DNA of 64,000 nt. It comes from Brachynemurus nebulosus. Taxonomy: Eukaryota; Arthropoda; Insecta; Neuroptera; Myrmeleontidae. Each line of letters starts with the position of its first letter. The first letter of the stretch is position 1. Positions 63,920 through 64,000 of the stretch are shown here, piece by piece. The DNA is taken from the NCBI GenBank assembly GCA_035578155.1, contig JAPWDM010000101.1:1-64000 (forward strand). The letters run 5' to 3'. The notes under the pieces are model-generated. The model saw nothing but the letters and a program-made list of their open reading frames with translations. It did not search any database and had not been told where the DNA came from. The position numbers and the translations under genes are program-made.

Positions 63920-64000
63920 ATGTGTGAAAAATATATTAAACAGAGTGTTGCAGAAAATGAGAAAGATGAGACATTATCGGTTCCTACTCCAAGCAAAATG
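63920..64000 (+). CDS. possible gene start truncated by window edge
   Basis: ATG at 63920 opens 27 codons to the edge (MCEKYIKQSVAENEKDETLS...). Composition is coding-like, not AT spacer. Too short to assign; could be another Polinton gene. Confidence 0.3.
   Translation, partial: MCEKYIKQSVAENEKDETLSVPTPSKM

Larger units (their letters stand above)
50300..64000. mobile_element. Polinton/Maverick (adintovirus-like) element, right end outside window
   Basis: Contains the core set: DNA polymerase B, retroviral-type integrase with chromodomain, FtsK/HerA-type packaging ATPase, adenain-like protease, major and minor capsid proteins, plus a PLA2-type minor virion protein and DUF8207-type protein. 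The left boundary lies between the Harbinger relic and the tandem repeat at 50367; I cannot fix it because the right TIR is not visible. Lesions in ATPase, integrase and polB indicate a recently inactivated copy. Confidence 0.88.

Overview
This is a stretch of AT-rich arthropod (almost certainly insect) nuclear DNA built almost wholly of transposable elements, many nested in one another. The insect call rests on an errantivirus-type Ty3/Gypsy element placed at a TA repeat, a BEL/Pao element, arthropod-type core promoters (TATA plus TCAGT), and Polinton genes of the arthropod type. I cannot name the species. No rRNA, functional tRNA or CRISPR is visible, and only three weak candidate host exons.

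Layout. 1-211: flank ending in a (TA)n run. 212-5656: decayed Ty3/Gypsy element (5' LTR, PBS, gag, protease, RT, RNase H, integrase). Inside its 3' part lies a 7,637-bp element, 5657-13293, with 630-bp terminal inverted repeats starting AGTAGTG and a perfect 6-bp target duplication GACGAT. These are Polinton/Maverick hallmarks, yet it has no visible polymerase, integrase or capsid gene. It carries a hemopexin-like gene, a zinc-finger/DUF8207-like gene and a homologue of the Polinton small basic protein. 13470-13612: PIF/Harbinger exon scrap. 14196-16744: pogo/Tigger transposon. 16870-26304: BEL/Pao element with 415-bp LTRs, 5-bp target duplication and a nested TA-flanked element at 18222-20395. 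26310-28800: noncoding DNA, a MITE and a PIF/Harbinger relic. 29005-39526: young Ty3/Gypsy element on the minus strand with 811-bp LTRs, ATAG target duplication and an intact 1284-codon pol. 40299-40981 and 41868-45686: two related nonautonomous hAT elements, the second splitting a PIF/Harbinger transposase (41442-46291). 46453-47516 and 48189-49444: two more TIR elements. 49770-50220: minus-strand PIF/Harbinger relic.

50300 to the right edge: a large Polinton/Maverick (adintovirus-like) element. A minus-strand virion cluster (PLA2-type minor capsid protein, adenain-type protease, penton, small basic protein, major capsid protein) is packed with gaps of 2 bases or none. A plus-strand series follows (packaging ATPase, DUF8207-type protein, membrane coiled-coil protein, chromodomain integrase). 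Another minus-strand pair follows (unknown protein and protein-primed-type DNA polymerase B with a predicted 5' intron). Single lesions in ATPase, integrase and polB suggest recent inactivation.

How the parts fit: integrase and polB would mobilise and copy the Polinton, while ATPase, protease and capsid proteins would build particles. The 7.6-kb element shares a non-coding repeat and at least two protein families with it and could be a satellite-like dependent of such an autonomous element. That dependence is inference.
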